Below are positions 1-7,109 of a stretch of 16,173 nucleotides of DNA, piece after piece. A program made the translations under genes and the position numbers. Source of the stretch: Acidobacteriota bacterium. Its GTDB lineage: Bacteria > Acidobacteriota > Terriglobia > Acidiferrales > UBA7541. The notes beneath the pieces were generated by a model that saw nothing but the letters and a program-made list of their open reading frames with translations, was not told the origin of the DNA and searched no databases. Each line of letters starts with the position of its first letter. Within the stretch, counting starts at the first letter, position 1. The DNA lies in the NCBI GenBank assembly GCA_003131985.1, contig PKWH01000216.1:11483-27655 (forward strand), in the 5' to 3' direction.

Positions 1-2
1 GA

Positions 3-275
3 TCACGCTGGGCGGAGCGCTCAGAGATTCCCGCGCGACAACTGTGGGGGGAGCTTTCACTCGACGTGGCGGAAATTTTTCGCCACGAGATCAATAACCC
101 CTTGACCGGGATACTCGGCAATGCTGAGCTGGTTCTAGCCCATGGCGAACACATGTCCGTCACCGACGCACAGCGACTTCGGACAATCGTCGACCTTGCG
201 GTACGCCTGCGGGAAACAATTCGACGCCTAAGCCCCGCATTGCAAACTCAGCCGCATCCTGTGCGATCCATTTAG
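3..275 (+). CDS. HisKA-only histidine kinase-like protein, 5' partial
   Basis: The reading frame is open from the window edge to the TAG at 273-275, so the N-terminus lies outside. About 22 residues in comes an H-box, RHEINNPLTGILGNAELVL, with the pattern of a HisKA dimerisation/phosphoacceptor domain; its His (R-H-E-I-N-N-P-L) is the expected phosphorylation site. A second helix follows (DAQRLRTIVDLAVRLRETIRRL), as in the two-helix hairpin of this domain. The protein then stops after about 20 more residues, so the HATPase_c domain (N, G1 and G2 boxes) is absent and it cannot autophosphorylate alone. Proteins with a receiver or sensor domain plus a bare HisKA domain exist in acidobacteria, and the missing N-terminus may be a receiver. 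It could act as a phosphotransfer partner for another kinase; this is inference. The HisKA call is firm, the role is not. Confidence 0.8.
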   Translation, partial: SRWAERSEIPARQLWGELSLDVAEIFRHEINNPLTGILGNAELVLAHGEHMSVTDAQRLRTIVDLAVRLRETIRRLSPALQTQPHPVRSI

Positions 276-324
276 CGACGGTCTTCCGTGAACTCGGGAA
301 CGCATCTTTACTACTCACCAATTT

Positions 325-353
325 TTGTTGCTACTCGGGTCGTCCGCTATTTA
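325..353 (+). promoter_or_regulatory. Possible sigma-70 promoter of the phosphatase pair
   Basis: A TTGTTG hexamer at 325-330 is separated by 17 bases from TATTTA at 348-353. This would start transcription near 360 and leave a leader of roughly 85 bases before the ATG at 445. The match is moderate and unproven. The 276-444 gap holds no convincing gene. Confidence 0.3.
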
Positions 354-444
354 CTTCGGCCCCGACTTTACCTACCATGTGCCATGTCTGCCAGTTGCGC
401 CTGGGCGCGATTCGGTCCAAGTTCCGCTGCGCAAACCCAAACCT

Positions 445-2100
445 ATGCCACGTGTACCCCGACTTATCGTAATTGAACCTAACGGAGCCCATCGCGAAGT
501 GCCGGTAGGCACCACGCCGTTTCGAATCGGCCGTCAGGCTGGCAACGAGCTGACCTTGCGCGATAGCCGCATCAGCCGTCAGCAGGCCCAAATCATTTCC
601 GTGAACGGCACGATGGTGCTGGAAGACATGGGCAGCCGGCACGGAACTTTCGTCAACGGGGAGAAAGTTCTTCGCCACGAGCTTCAGCCTAAAGACTCCA
701 TCGATTTTGGCATGCCCGATTCCTACAAACTGACGTTCCTGGGGCAGGGAGCAACGATTGAGGAACTGGTGGAGCGGGTGGAAGCTCCGGCGCCGACCCA
801 TGCCGGGTCTCGCGAACTCTATCACCTGGGCGTTCTGCTTGAAGTAGCGCGAACTCTAGGAACGGGATTATCGCTTGAGGACGTGCTGACCGCCGTGGTT
901 GATGCCGCTATTCAGGTAACGCGCACAGAACGCGGCGTGCTGCTTCTGGCCAACGAAAGCGGCGAACTGAATATGATTGTGGCGCGGGATGCGCAGCGCG
1001 GCACGCTGCGGCCGGATCAGTTGCAGGTATCGCAGAGCGTGGTGAAGAGCGTGGCGAAAACTCGCCGCGAATTGATCGTGAGCGATACGGGCGAAGATGG
1101 GGGAATGAGCCAGCAAGAGAGCGTGGCGCGGCTGGAGTTACATACGGTAGTGGCCATTCCTATCGACAAGCTGCCGATGATTGAGACGCTCGATGCGACA
1201 ATTTCCACACGCCAAGGCGAGTTGCTTGGCGTCCTGTACCTTGATAGCCACGTTCCCTCGAGCGCGTTTACGGATCTGGATCGGGAAGTTTTGCGCAGTC
1301 TGGCGCGGGAAGCGGCGACGGTTGTCGAGAATGCGCGGCTTTTTGCGTCCTCGCGAGCTAAACAGCGGTTGGACCACGAAATCGAAATCGCCAGCCAGAT
1401 TCAGAAAACTCTGCTTCCGAAAGCGCTCCCCAACACTACAGAACTGTCAGTGACCGGCTCAACGCTTTCCTGCCACTCCGTCGGCGGCGATTGTTTTGAC
1501 GTAATCGGTCTTGGCGGCGGACGTTATGGATTCTTCGTCGGAGATGTCTCGGGGAAAGGTGTTTCCGCAGCTCTGCTTGCCACACTGCTGCAAGGCGTCT
1601 TCTTTACCACGGCGGCGATGGACATCGCGCTTCCCAGCGTGTTTTCGCGTGTGAACCAATATTTGTGCGAGCGCAGCGGGGACGATCGTTACGCCACGGT
1701 TTTCTACGGCGTTCTGGACAAAATGGGGCGTTTTGAATATGTGAATGCGGGCCACGTCCCGCCATTGCTGCTGCGCAAGGCGGGCGGGTTGGAAGGATTG
1801 GGATCGGCTAATTTTCCAGTTGGAATGTTTGCGGAGGCGGAGTATCAAAGTACCCGCGTGCAGGTGGACGCCGGCGATTTTCTGGTGATCTACACGGACG
1901 GCGTTTCCGAAGCGTCCAACAATAGTAACGAATTGTTCGAAGAGTCGCGGCTGCGGCGCATCATGGAAGATTTTAAGGGCACCACGGTGGAACAATTGGG
2001 AGACACGATCCGGGAGGGCATGAGAGCCTTTACGGAAGGCGCTCCACAGTCGGACGACATCACCATCCTCGTGATCCAATATAAGGGAAGTACCGGATGA
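445..2100 (+). CDS. FHA-GAF-PP2C (SpoIIE/RsbU-type) serine phosphatase
   Basis: A 551-residue cytoplasmic signalling protein. Residues about 25-80 form an FHA domain (FRIGRQAGNELTL, then SRISRQQAQ and GSRHGTFVNG). Residues about 130-320 form a GAF-type sensor domain. Residues about 340-545 form a PP2C/SpoIIE phosphatase with the metal-binding acidic motifs GGDCFDV, GDVSGKGVSAALL, YTDGVSEA and the closing DDITILV. Such enzymes remove phosphate from Ser/Thr on STAS-type or other regulators; the FHA domain would dock on phosphothreonine partners. The frame is open upstream to a TTG at 325, but the ATG at 445 is preferred because the FHA fold starts right after it and the upstream residues look non-coding. 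The FHA domain departs from consensus: the usual SRxH has Gln for His, and the usual NGT Asn is His. The stop overlaps the next gene's ATG (ATGA), so the two are translationally coupled. Confidence 0.92.
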   Translation: MPRVPRLIVIEPNGAHREVPVGTTPFRIGRQAGNELTLRDSRISRQQAQIISVNGTMVLEDMGSRHGTFVNGEKVLRHELQPKDSIDFGMPDSYKLTFLGQGATIEELVERVEAPAPTHAGSRELYHLGVLLEVARTLGTGLSLEDVLTAVVDAAIQVTRTERGVLLLANESGELNMIVARDAQRGTLRPDQLQVSQSVVKSVAKTRRELIVSDTGEDGGMSQQESVARLELHTVVAIPIDKLPMIETLDATISTRQGELLGVLYLDSHVPSSAFTDLDREVLRSLAREAATVVENARLFASSRAKQRLDHEIEIASQIQKTLLPKALPNTTELSVTGSTLSCHSVGGDCFDVIGLGGGRYGFFVGDVSGKGVSAALLATLLQGVFFTTAAMDIALPSVFSRVNQYLCERSGDDRYATVFYGVLDKMGRFEYVNAGHVPPLLLRKAGGLEGLGSANFPVGMFAEAEYQSTRVQVDAGDFLVIYTDGVSEASNNSNELFEESRLRRIMEDFKGTTVEQLGDTIREGMRAFTEGAPQSDDITILVIQYKGSTG

Positions 2101-3770
2101 AGAGAAAAACAACGGCGCGGATAGCACCGGCGCGGATAGCGCCAGCGACAGCTCTAGAGACGCTGGAACAGGTTGTGTCGGTGCTGAATCCTGAAATCGA
2201 GCCGGGGGAACTCGCTGCGCAGATGGTGCGTGTGTTGGCGGCGCCGGGCCGACTGGAGGGCGCGCGCCTGTGGCGGGTGGTCAATGGCACACCGGCGATC
2301 TGGCAGGAAAGCGGCGAGCTTCCGGCAGCGGACTTGGGCAGCATTGAGAACATTCTCAAAGGCAAGTCTCCAGGTAAGAACGGGAAGAGCCGCACTTGGC
2401 TCCTTGGGCGCCCTGCGGATCCAGTCGGCGTTCTCGAAACGTCGTTGAAGGGGCCACTCGACGACAAGACCCGAATATGGCTCGATTTGTTCAGACGATA
2501 TGCGGAAGTTGCGCTGGAAAGCAGCGAACGACGCAACGCGGTTATCGAGCTTTCGACCATCGTAGAGGCCACCAAGCGTCTGAATTCCACGCTCGACCTC
2601 GCCGAATTGCTGAACATCATTCTGCAACTCACGACTCGACAGACGGGAGCGGAGCGCGGGACAGTTTTTTTGATCGATCACGAGCGCAATGAAATATGGT
2701 CGCTGGTCGGAATGGGTCTCGACCAACACGAGATTCGGCTCCCGATTAGCCGGGGCATTGCGGGTTGCGTGGCGGCGACCGGCGACACTATAAACCTGGC
2801 TGACGCGTACGCGGACCCGCGGTTCGAATCGGAAGTCGATCTGCGTCTCGGTTTCCGCACGAAGTCGCTCCTTTGTCTTCCCATTCGAAATAAGGACGGC
2901 GAAACCATCGGAGTGCTGCAGCTGTTGAATAAGAAAGCGGGGCCCTTTACACGGGCCGATGAAGGCATGCTCCGAGCAATTTCCGATCACGTAGCCCTGG
3001 CACTCGAAAATGCACAACTTCACCGCGAAATGATTCACAAGCAGCGGATGGAGCGCGACCTTGCGCTCGCGCGAAGCATTCAGGTTGGACTGTTGCCCGA
3101 ACATCCTCCGCAACTGGAGGGATTTGACATCGCCGTCTCACACAAAATGTCCTTGGAAGCCGGTGGCGACTATTACGATTTCATCCCTCTGGCCCCGGAC
3201 ACGATTCTGACTGTGGTCGCGGATGTGGAAGGCAAGGGTGTGGGCTCGGCCATGGTGATGGCAAACCTTCAGGCCACGCTCCACGCGCTGCTGGCGCATC
3301 TCCATTCGCTCGAGCGGCTGGTTGAATCGCTGAACGATATGATCCTGGCGGACACGCGCGGGCAGAAGTTTATGACTATGTTTGTGGGCTTGCTCGATCA
3401 GCCGCATCGCACGCTCCATTACGTGAACGCGGGACATGTGCCGCCGGCGGTTGTGCGCGCGGACGGGTCAGTCGAATATCTGCGAGAAGGCGGAATGGTG
3501 GTCGGGTTGTTTCCAAGCGTGCATTACGACCGCGGACATGTGCGGCTCAACCCGGGCGATCTCGTTGTAGCTTGCACCGACGGCATTACCGAAGCGATGG
3601 ATACTGAGTCCGAGGAATTCGGCCAGCCGAGGCTAGTGGAATTAGCCGTTCGTGAACGCTCGAAGCGGGCTCAGGAAATTGTAGACATCGTGCTGAAGGA
3701 AGTGGACCTCTTTTCTCGCGGCGGCACGCACGAAGATGACCGCGTGATCATGATCCTCAAAGTCGTCTAG
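2097..3770 (+). CDS. GAF-PP2C (SpoIIE/RsbU-type) serine phosphatase
   Basis: A 557-residue protein coupled to the preceding phosphatase by a four-base ATGA overlap, with AAGGGA a few bases upstream as a ribosome site. The N-terminus carries a small repeat (ARIAP-ARIAP). Residues about 20-140 may be a weak extra sensor domain. Residues about 150-310 are a clear GAF domain ending in the typical NKKAGPFTRADEGML and ISDHVALALENAQL. A short linker helix (QRMERDLALARSIQVGLLP) leads to the PP2C/SpoIIE domain at about 345-557, with AGGDYYDF, ADVEGKGVGSAMVMANLQA, YVNAGHVPP, CTDGITEAMD and DDRVIMIL. All metal-binding acidic positions are visible. Where relatives usually read DVSG-(H/K)-G, this one has Glu (DVEGKG). 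It probably dephosphorylates a Ser/Thr-phosphorylated regulator in response to a ligand bound by GAF. No anti-sigma, anti-anti-sigma or kinase gene is adjacent, so the target is unknown. Confidence 0.93.
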   Translation: MKRKTTARIAPARIAPATALETLEQVVSVLNPEIEPGELAAQMVRVLAAPGRLEGARLWRVVNGTPAIWQESGELPAADLGSIENILKGKSPGKNGKSRTWLLGRPADPVGVLETSLKGPLDDKTRIWLDLFRRYAEVALESSERRNAVIELSTIVEATKRLNSTLDLAELLNIILQLTTRQTGAERGTVFLIDHERNEIWSLVGMGLDQHEIRLPISRGIAGCVAATGDTINLADAYADPRFESEVDLRLGFRTKSLLCLPIRNKDGETIGVLQLLNKKAGPFTRADEGMLRAISDHVALALENAQLHREMIHKQRMERDLALARSIQVGLLPEHPPQLEGFDIAVSHKMSLEAGGDYYDFIPLAPDTILTVVADVEGKGVGSAMVMANLQATLHALLAHLHSLERLVESLNDMILADTRGQKFMTMFVGLLDQPHRTLHYVNAGHVPPAVVRADGSVEYLREGGMVVGLFPSVHYDRGHVRLNPGDLVVACTDGITEAMDTESEEFGQPRLVELAVRERSKRAQEIVDIVLKEVDLFSRGGTHEDDRVIMILKVV

Positions 3771-3796
3771 CTGTTTCCTTCACTGCTTCGTACCTG

Positions 3797-3825
3797 CGTT
3801 CCCGAAGAACGTACCTCGCGTTTTT
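3797..3825 (+). terminator. Weak terminator-like hairpin in convergent gap
   Basis: In the 91-base gap between the convergent phosphatase and permease genes, CGTTC at 3797-3801 pairs with GAACG at 3807-3811 around a CCGAA loop, and a run of five T follows at 3821-3825. The stem is short and the T run lies nine bases away, so this is only a candidate. The same stretch contains an imperfect direct repeat (CGTACCT at 3790-3796 and again at 3810-3816). Confidence 0.2.
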
Positions 3826-3861
3826 CCTATCCCGCTAACAGGTTCTCTCCAATGAAAAAAC

Positions 3862-4725
3862 TTAGGACCCGGTGGAGGAGTAATGACGGGTGCCTATGTT
3901 CCACACGGAGATTGCGAGTGTGAGAAATACGAGCGCAACTACCGGAACGAGTGGGGCGTATTCGGGGTGCACGGTGCGGCCGAGCATGCGCACGCTGGGG
4001 TAAAAGGATGCGAGGCCGAAGGGAACGATCCAGCACAGGAAAAATTGCACGGCTCCGCTGTAGATGGAGAGCGGGTAACGTCCGAATGCAATCACGTTCC
4101 AAACGGGCGGATGCACGCCGATGCGATCTTCAAACCAAAAGGAAACTGTGCTCAGCAGCAGAAAAATCGAAACGTAGATGACGGCGGCGCAAACTCCAAA
4201 GAAAAAGAGCATTGCGAATTTCGCGGGTGTCCACGCCAGGCCCAGCCGCCTGGAGGCCCACCAGAGGCAAAAAATGCCGGTGGCAACTTCCTGCAAGGAC
4301 TCGATGCGAAATGTCTCGAACAGCACTTGAAAAAGCGAAGAAATCGGGCGTAGCAGGACGCGGTCGAATTTTCCCTCGATGATAAAATTGTTGCCGAAGT
4401 CGTAGAGATTCATGCTGACGATGTTGAATATGCCGTAGGGGATCAACGAAAAACCGTAGAGAAACAGGACTTCCTCGAATTGCCAGCCAGCCAACTGCGT
4501 CGCCTTCTGGAACAAAATCACAACAAAACCGAGTCCAAAAATCGTGGCGGCAAAACTGGTTCCCAGGCTGATGAAGAAATCGCCGCGATAGCTGACACGG
4601 ACCTTGGCGTACTGTGCGAAGTAGTCGAAGAAGAGGAGCACGTGGCGCTTTGCCGCGGCAACAAGGGCGGCCAAGCCGATTTTTTCTTCCGCCACATCCC
4701 CGGCGGGTAAGGAACTATTTACCAC
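3862..4725 (-). CDS. ABC-2 family transporter permease (COG4587/COG3694 type)
   Basis: An integral inner-membrane permease with about six hydrophobic segments. It contains the family-typical phrase EGKFDRVLLRPISSLFQVLFE in the cytoplasmic part, as in the two-permease exporters that accompany a COG4586 ATPase. Two GTG starts are possible. The one at 4725 (287 residues) has GGAGGG at 4730-4735 four bases upstream and follows the stop of the upstream permease by one base. The one at 4761 (299 residues) would overlap that gene by 35 bases with GGGAG almost touching it. I prefer 4725; the first residues are not conserved enough to decide. It would form the membrane channel as a heterodimer with the neighbouring permease. 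The exported substrate is unknown; lipid, glycoconjugate or drug are all possible. Confidence 0.9.
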   Translation of the reverse strand: MVNSSLPAGDVAEEKIGLAALVAAAKRHVLLFFDYFAQYAKVRVSYRGDFFISLGTSFAATIFGLGFVVILFQKATQLAGWQFEEVLFLYGFSLIPYGIFNIVSMNLYDFGNNFIIEGKFDRVLLRPISSLFQVLFETFRIESLQEVATGIFCLWWASRRLGLAWTPAKFAMLFFFGVCAAVIYVSIFLLLSTVSFWFEDRIGVHPPVWNVIAFGRYPLSIYSGAVQFFLCWIVPFGLASFYPSVRMLGRTVHPEYAPLVPVVALVFLTLAISVWNIGTRHYSSTGS

Positions 4726-4726
4726 G

Positions 4727-5539
4727 CTACCCTCCGTGAATTGTGATTTTGCGGGCTGCACGCTCCCACCAAAAATGCGCCAGGATCAGCAACGCCACCA
4801 CCCAGCACCACTGGGTCACGAGAGCCCGCAGCGCGTGGGCGCGATCTAGCTTGCCAAGATAAATCTGGAGCGGTGTGTAAGCGATGTGCTCGAAGGGAAG
4901 CCATGCAAGGACTGTTTGAATCTTTGCCGGGAAAAAGGCCATCGGAACGAGCAGGCCGGAAAGCAGTTCGATCAGCCAGTATTTTGCGCGAATCAGCGCA
5001 AGGATGGATTTCAAGGGAATCGCGCAGGTTCCGATCATGAAATTAATAGCGCCCATTAGAAAAAAACTGCCAAGGACAGCGATCATGAAAAGCAAGAAAT
5101 CCTGGCGGGACGCAGGGCTTTGGACGTGAAACACAAATGCGACCACGAAGGCGGTGGGAAGCGTCAATAGCCCGAGGCGGAACGCGGATTCGCCAATCGC
5201 CCGCGAGATCCACATCCATTGCACCGAAACCGGCTTGATCAGGTCCATGGCGATTTTGCCTTCGATTACCTCGTAGGCCATTTCCTGATCGATGGTGTTC
5301 CAGTAGAAAGACCGAATGATCCATCCCACACTGACGTACGTAATCATTTGCTGCATGCTGTAGCCGGCGATGGATTGGCCGGAGTGATACACGGCGCTCC
5401 AAATGAAGTAGTAGACCGTGACGTTCAAGAAGTAGGTGATGATGCCGGTGAAATAGCGCAGGCGGAACGCGAGGATGTTAACGAACCCTACACGGGAGAA
5501 TTCGACGTAGGGAACGAGCGCCTGGGCCCAACTGCTCAT
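4727..5539 (-). CDS. ABC-2 family transporter permease (partner subunit)
   Basis: A 270-residue permease with six predicted membrane segments (for example ITYFLNVTVYYFIWSAVY and FLLFMIAVLGSFFLMGAI). It carries the cytoplasmic motif EVIEGKIAMDLIKPVSVQW, the counterpart of EGKFDRVLLRP in the second permease, so the two are paralogues. Its ATG overlaps the ATPase stop codon by four bases (5536-5539), showing translational coupling. The order ATPase, permease, permease is the usual one for the COG4586/COG4587/COG3694 exporter group. These systems have no separate binding protein and generally export. The start is fixed by the coupling, and the sequence after it (MSSWAQALVPYVEFSRVGF) is typical. 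Substrate not predictable. Confidence 0.93.
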   Translation of the reverse strand: MSSWAQALVPYVEFSRVGFVNILAFRLRYFTGIITYFLNVTVYYFIWSAVYHSGQSIAGYSMQQMITYVSVGWIIRSFYWNTIDQEMAYEVIEGKIAMDLIKPVSVQWMWISRAIGESAFRLGLLTLPTAFVVAFVFHVQSPASRQDFLLFMIAVLGSFFLMGAINFMIGTCAIPLKSILALIRAKYWLIELLSGLLVPMAFFPAKIQTVLAWLPFEHIAYTPLQIYLGKLDRAHALRALVTQWCWVVALLILAHFWWERAARKITIHGG

Positions 5540-6558
5540 GCGACGACCTCGGGGAGGGCTTCTCCGGCGTAGATACGCTTGATGATCTCTTCGATAGGCT
5601 CGTCCTCGATTAGGATGTCGCGGACTTCGACGGCGCCGAGGATTTGGCGGATAAGATCGGCGGTCGCCACTTTCACGCGGTCGAAGCGGATGCGGTAAGT
5701 GAGTTCGTCCACTTGCTCTACTTCAAGGCCCTCTCGCGAAAACTGCTCAACACCAACCGCTTGCGCGCGATCTTTCAGCGCAAACTTGATTTGCTTGGTG
5801 CGCAGCAATTTCTCTTTCAGATGGCTCAGGGGGCCGTCATAGAGCACCTTTCCGTGGTCGATGATCATGATGCGGCGGCACAACTCCTCGATATCGTCGA
5901 GGTCGTGAGTTGTCAGCAAAACAGTGGTGCGAAATTCGCGGTTGATGGCGCGCAGGAAATGGCGGATGTGGTCTTTCGCGACCACGTCGAGGCCAATCGT
6001 CGGCTCATCAAGGAAGAGCAATGGAGGATTGTGCAAGAGTGCGGCGGCTAAATCGCAGCGCATTCGCTCTCCGAGCGAGAGCTTGCGCACCGGCGTGTGC
6101 AGATAATCGCGGATGCCCAGAATTTCGTCGAAGCGTTCCATGCGTGCATCGAAATCACGTTGCGAGACGTCATAAATGCGGCGGAGAAGCTTGAAGGATT
6201 CAATTACGGCGATGTCCCACCAGAGTTGGGTGCGCTGGCCGAACACGACGCCGATCGTCTTCACGTATTGCCTGCGCTGGCGATACGGAACGTAGCCGTT
6301 GATGCGGATTTCGCCGCTGGTGGGCACCAGGATGCCGGTCAGCATCTTGATGCTTGTCGATTTTCCGGCGCCGTTCGGGCCGATGTAGCCGACCATTTCG
6401 CCGCGCTCGATTGAGAAACTGACGCGATCCACAGCCGCAACCGTGCGGTAATCCCTGACAAACAGATTTTGAATTGAGCCCCAGACGCCTTCACGGCGTT
6501 TGAAGGTGCGGAAGTGTTTACATAATTCGTGGACGTGGATTAGCGAATCAGCGCTCAT
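5536..6558 (-). CDS. ABC transporter ATP-binding protein (COG4586 type)
   Basis: A 340-residue cytoplasmic ATPase that powers the two downstream permeases. Visible motifs are Walker A GPNGAGKS (residues 60-67), Q-loop Gln in VVFGQRTQLWW (about 108), signature LSLGE (160-164), Walker B LFLDEP (181-186) and switch His in TTHD (218). After the nucleotide-binding domain a C-terminal segment of about 100 residues follows (ALKDRAQAVGVEQF onwards), as usual in this family. The N-terminal insertion with KRREGVWGSIQNLFVRDYRTV is typical of COG4586 rather than of simple ABC-2 ATPases. Signature and Walker motifs are intact, so it should be active. It is the first gene of the three-gene operon. An extended -10 element lies just before its ATG, suggesting a very short or absent leader. 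Confidence 0.96.
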   Translation of the reverse strand: MSADSLIHVHELCKHFRTFKRREGVWGSIQNLFVRDYRTVAAVDRVSFSIERGEMVGYIGPNGAGKSTSIKMLTGILVPTSGEIRINGYVPYRQRRQYVKTIGVVFGQRTQLWWDIAVIESFKLLRRIYDVSQRDFDARMERFDEILGIRDYLHTPVRKLSLGERMRCDLAAALLHNPPLLFLDEPTIGLDVVAKDHIRHFLRAINREFRTTVLLTTHDLDDIEELCRRIMIIDHGKVLYDGPLSHLKEKLLRTKQIKFALKDRAQAVGVEQFSREGLEVEQVDELTYRIRFDRVKVATADLIRQILGAVEVRDILIEDEPIEEIIKRIYAGEALPEVVA

Positions 6559-6568
6559 GAATCACCGG

Positions 6569-6577
6569 ATTCTAGCA
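6569..6577 (-). promoter_or_regulatory. Extended -10 promoter element of the ABC operon
   Basis: Read on the - strand, TGC precedes TAGAAT (6574-6569), an extended -10 box. Only ten bases separate it from the ATG of the ATPase, so transcription would start within about four bases of the start codon. No good -35 box lies 16-18 bases upstream, which an extended -10 can compensate. Confidence 0.5.
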
Positions 6578-6611
6578 CTAGCGTTGCGAACGTGCGCGGC
6601 AACGTGTCACC

Positions 6612-6688
6612 CTGCCGAGATTAGACGCGCGGAATTTCTTTTCGGTGCTGGAGAAATTTCTCGAAGGGCGGTATTGCTCCAGCGGCAG
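6612..6688. repeat. Nested inverted repeats upstream of the ABC operon
   Basis: The 6559-6776 gap contains nested dyads. CTGCCG (6612-6617) pairs with CGGCAG (6683-6688). GCTGGAG (6647-6653) pairs with CTCCAGC (6677-6683). A perfect 12-base palindrome, GAGAAATTTCTC, lies at 6651-6662. The right-hand arm is one continuous stretch, while the left-hand arm is split by a 29-base insert. It lies upstream of the ABC promoter and downstream of the zinc-ribbon gene. It could be an operator, a terminator for the small gene, or chance. No gene was found in this gap. Confidence 0.4.
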
Positions 6689-6776
6689 TAGGAACCGATG
6701 GCGCGCAACCGGACGGACAAACTGGGGAAGGTAATGATACTTCCAGGCTGACTTGGCACGGAACGAAGCGCGGGCA

Positions 6777-6941
6777 CTAACCCTTGTGGCAGATGGAGCA
6801 GTGTTTTGCTTCGTAATTCTCCATGGTGACTTCGAACATGTTATTGCAGCCTATACAGACGCGGTGAATTTTGGGTGGTTTGTTGCCAGGCTTGGTCTCG
6901 TCCGTGGGGCCAGAATGCTGGGTTGTGTGGGGCTCGCTCAT
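6777..6941 (-). CDS. Small zinc-ribbon protein, CxxC-x15-CxxC
   Basis: A 54-residue protein. Its first 25 residues are hydrophilic and probably disordered (MSEPHTTQHSGPTDETKPGN, then KPP). The remainder is a compact zinc-ribbon-like unit: C29-x2-C32 in RVCIGCNN and C48-x2-C51 in KHCSICHKG, where the protein ends. The four cysteines should bind one zinc ion. The two knuckles resemble rubredoxin-like or FmdB-like ribbons, but I do not recognise the exact family. Reality of the gene is supported by the cysteine pattern and by a good promoter immediately upstream (TTGCGC, 16 bases, TAGAAT, then six bases to the ATG). There is no Shine-Dalgarno sequence, in line with leaderless translation. It is divergent from the efflux operon, with 168 bases between the start codons. 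Possible roles are nucleic-acid or protein binding; none can be assigned. Confidence 0.78.
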   Translation of the reverse strand: MSEPHTTQHSGPTDETKPGNKPPKIHRVCIGCNNMFEVTMENYEAKHCSICHKG

Positions 6942-6947
6942 GACCGA

Positions 6948-6975
6948 ATTCTAACACGCTCCGCGGGCAGCGCAA
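6948..6975 (-). promoter_or_regulatory. Promoter of the zinc-ribbon gene, leaderless type
   Basis: On the - strand, a TTGCGC -35 box (6975-6970), a 16-base spacer and an extended -10 TGT-TAGAAT (6956-6948) are followed by only six bases and the ATG at 6941. Transcription starting seven bases after the -10 would begin at the A of the start codon. Confidence 0.6.
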
Positions 6976-7059
6976 GATCGTGCGACATAGGCGACAACAT
7001 TTCCGAGAGTGCCAATCTGGCACCCATTGGCGTTTGCGCAGGCGTGCGTCAAACGGGTC

Positions 7060-7068
7060 TGCTACAAT
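7060..7068 (+). promoter_or_regulatory. Extended -10 promoter of the efflux operon
   Basis: TGC followed by TACAAT (7063-7068) forms an extended -10 box 41 bases before the adaptor ATG at 7110. No convincing -35 box lies at 16-18 bases. Transcription would begin near 7075, giving a leader of about 35 bases that contains the hairpin described separately. Confidence 0.5.
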
Positions 7069-7078
7069 TTTACGCTTC

Positions 7079-7107
7079 GGGGGTAGCTGCGCGTTCGACC
7101 GCGCGGC
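7079..7107 (+). promoter_or_regulatory. G-rich ribosome site plus strong hairpin before the adaptor start
   Basis: GGGGG at 7079-7083 is followed by an eight-pair stem: GCTGCGCG (7086-7093) with CGCGCGGC (7100-7107), one G-U pair, loop TTCGAC. The stem ends two bases before the ATG at 7110. In linear sequence the G-run is too far (26 bases) to act as a ribosome site. If the stem forms, it is only about four unpaired bases away. This may bridge or block translation initiation; it is an inference from the sequence. Confidence 0.4.
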
Positions 7108-7109
7108 CG

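Noticed and set aside
325..444. Use of TTG 325 as the start of the FHA phosphatase
   Set aside because: The FHA domain begins right after ATG 445, the extra 40 residues show no family features, and a promoter-like element overlaps the TTG.
288..476. Small + strand open frame before the first phosphatase
   Set aside because: It overlaps the FHA coding start in another frame, has no clear ribosome site and an un-protein-like composition.
3790..3825. Imperfect direct repeat (CGTACCT) in the convergent gap as a mobile-element or attachment site
   Set aside because: Too short, no flanking element or integrase, more likely part of a weak terminator.
6604..6775. Open frame of about 56 codons on the - strand beginning with GTG at the zinc-ribbon stop
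   Set aside because: The translation is rich in Ser, Arg and Pro with no motif or ribosome site, and it runs through the nested inverted repeats. Probably chance.
6753..7109. N-terminal extension of the adaptor reading frame
   Set aside because: It overlaps the zinc-ribbon gene, its promoter and the adaptor's own promoter, and has no adaptor-like sequence. The membrane anchor begins only after ATG 7110.
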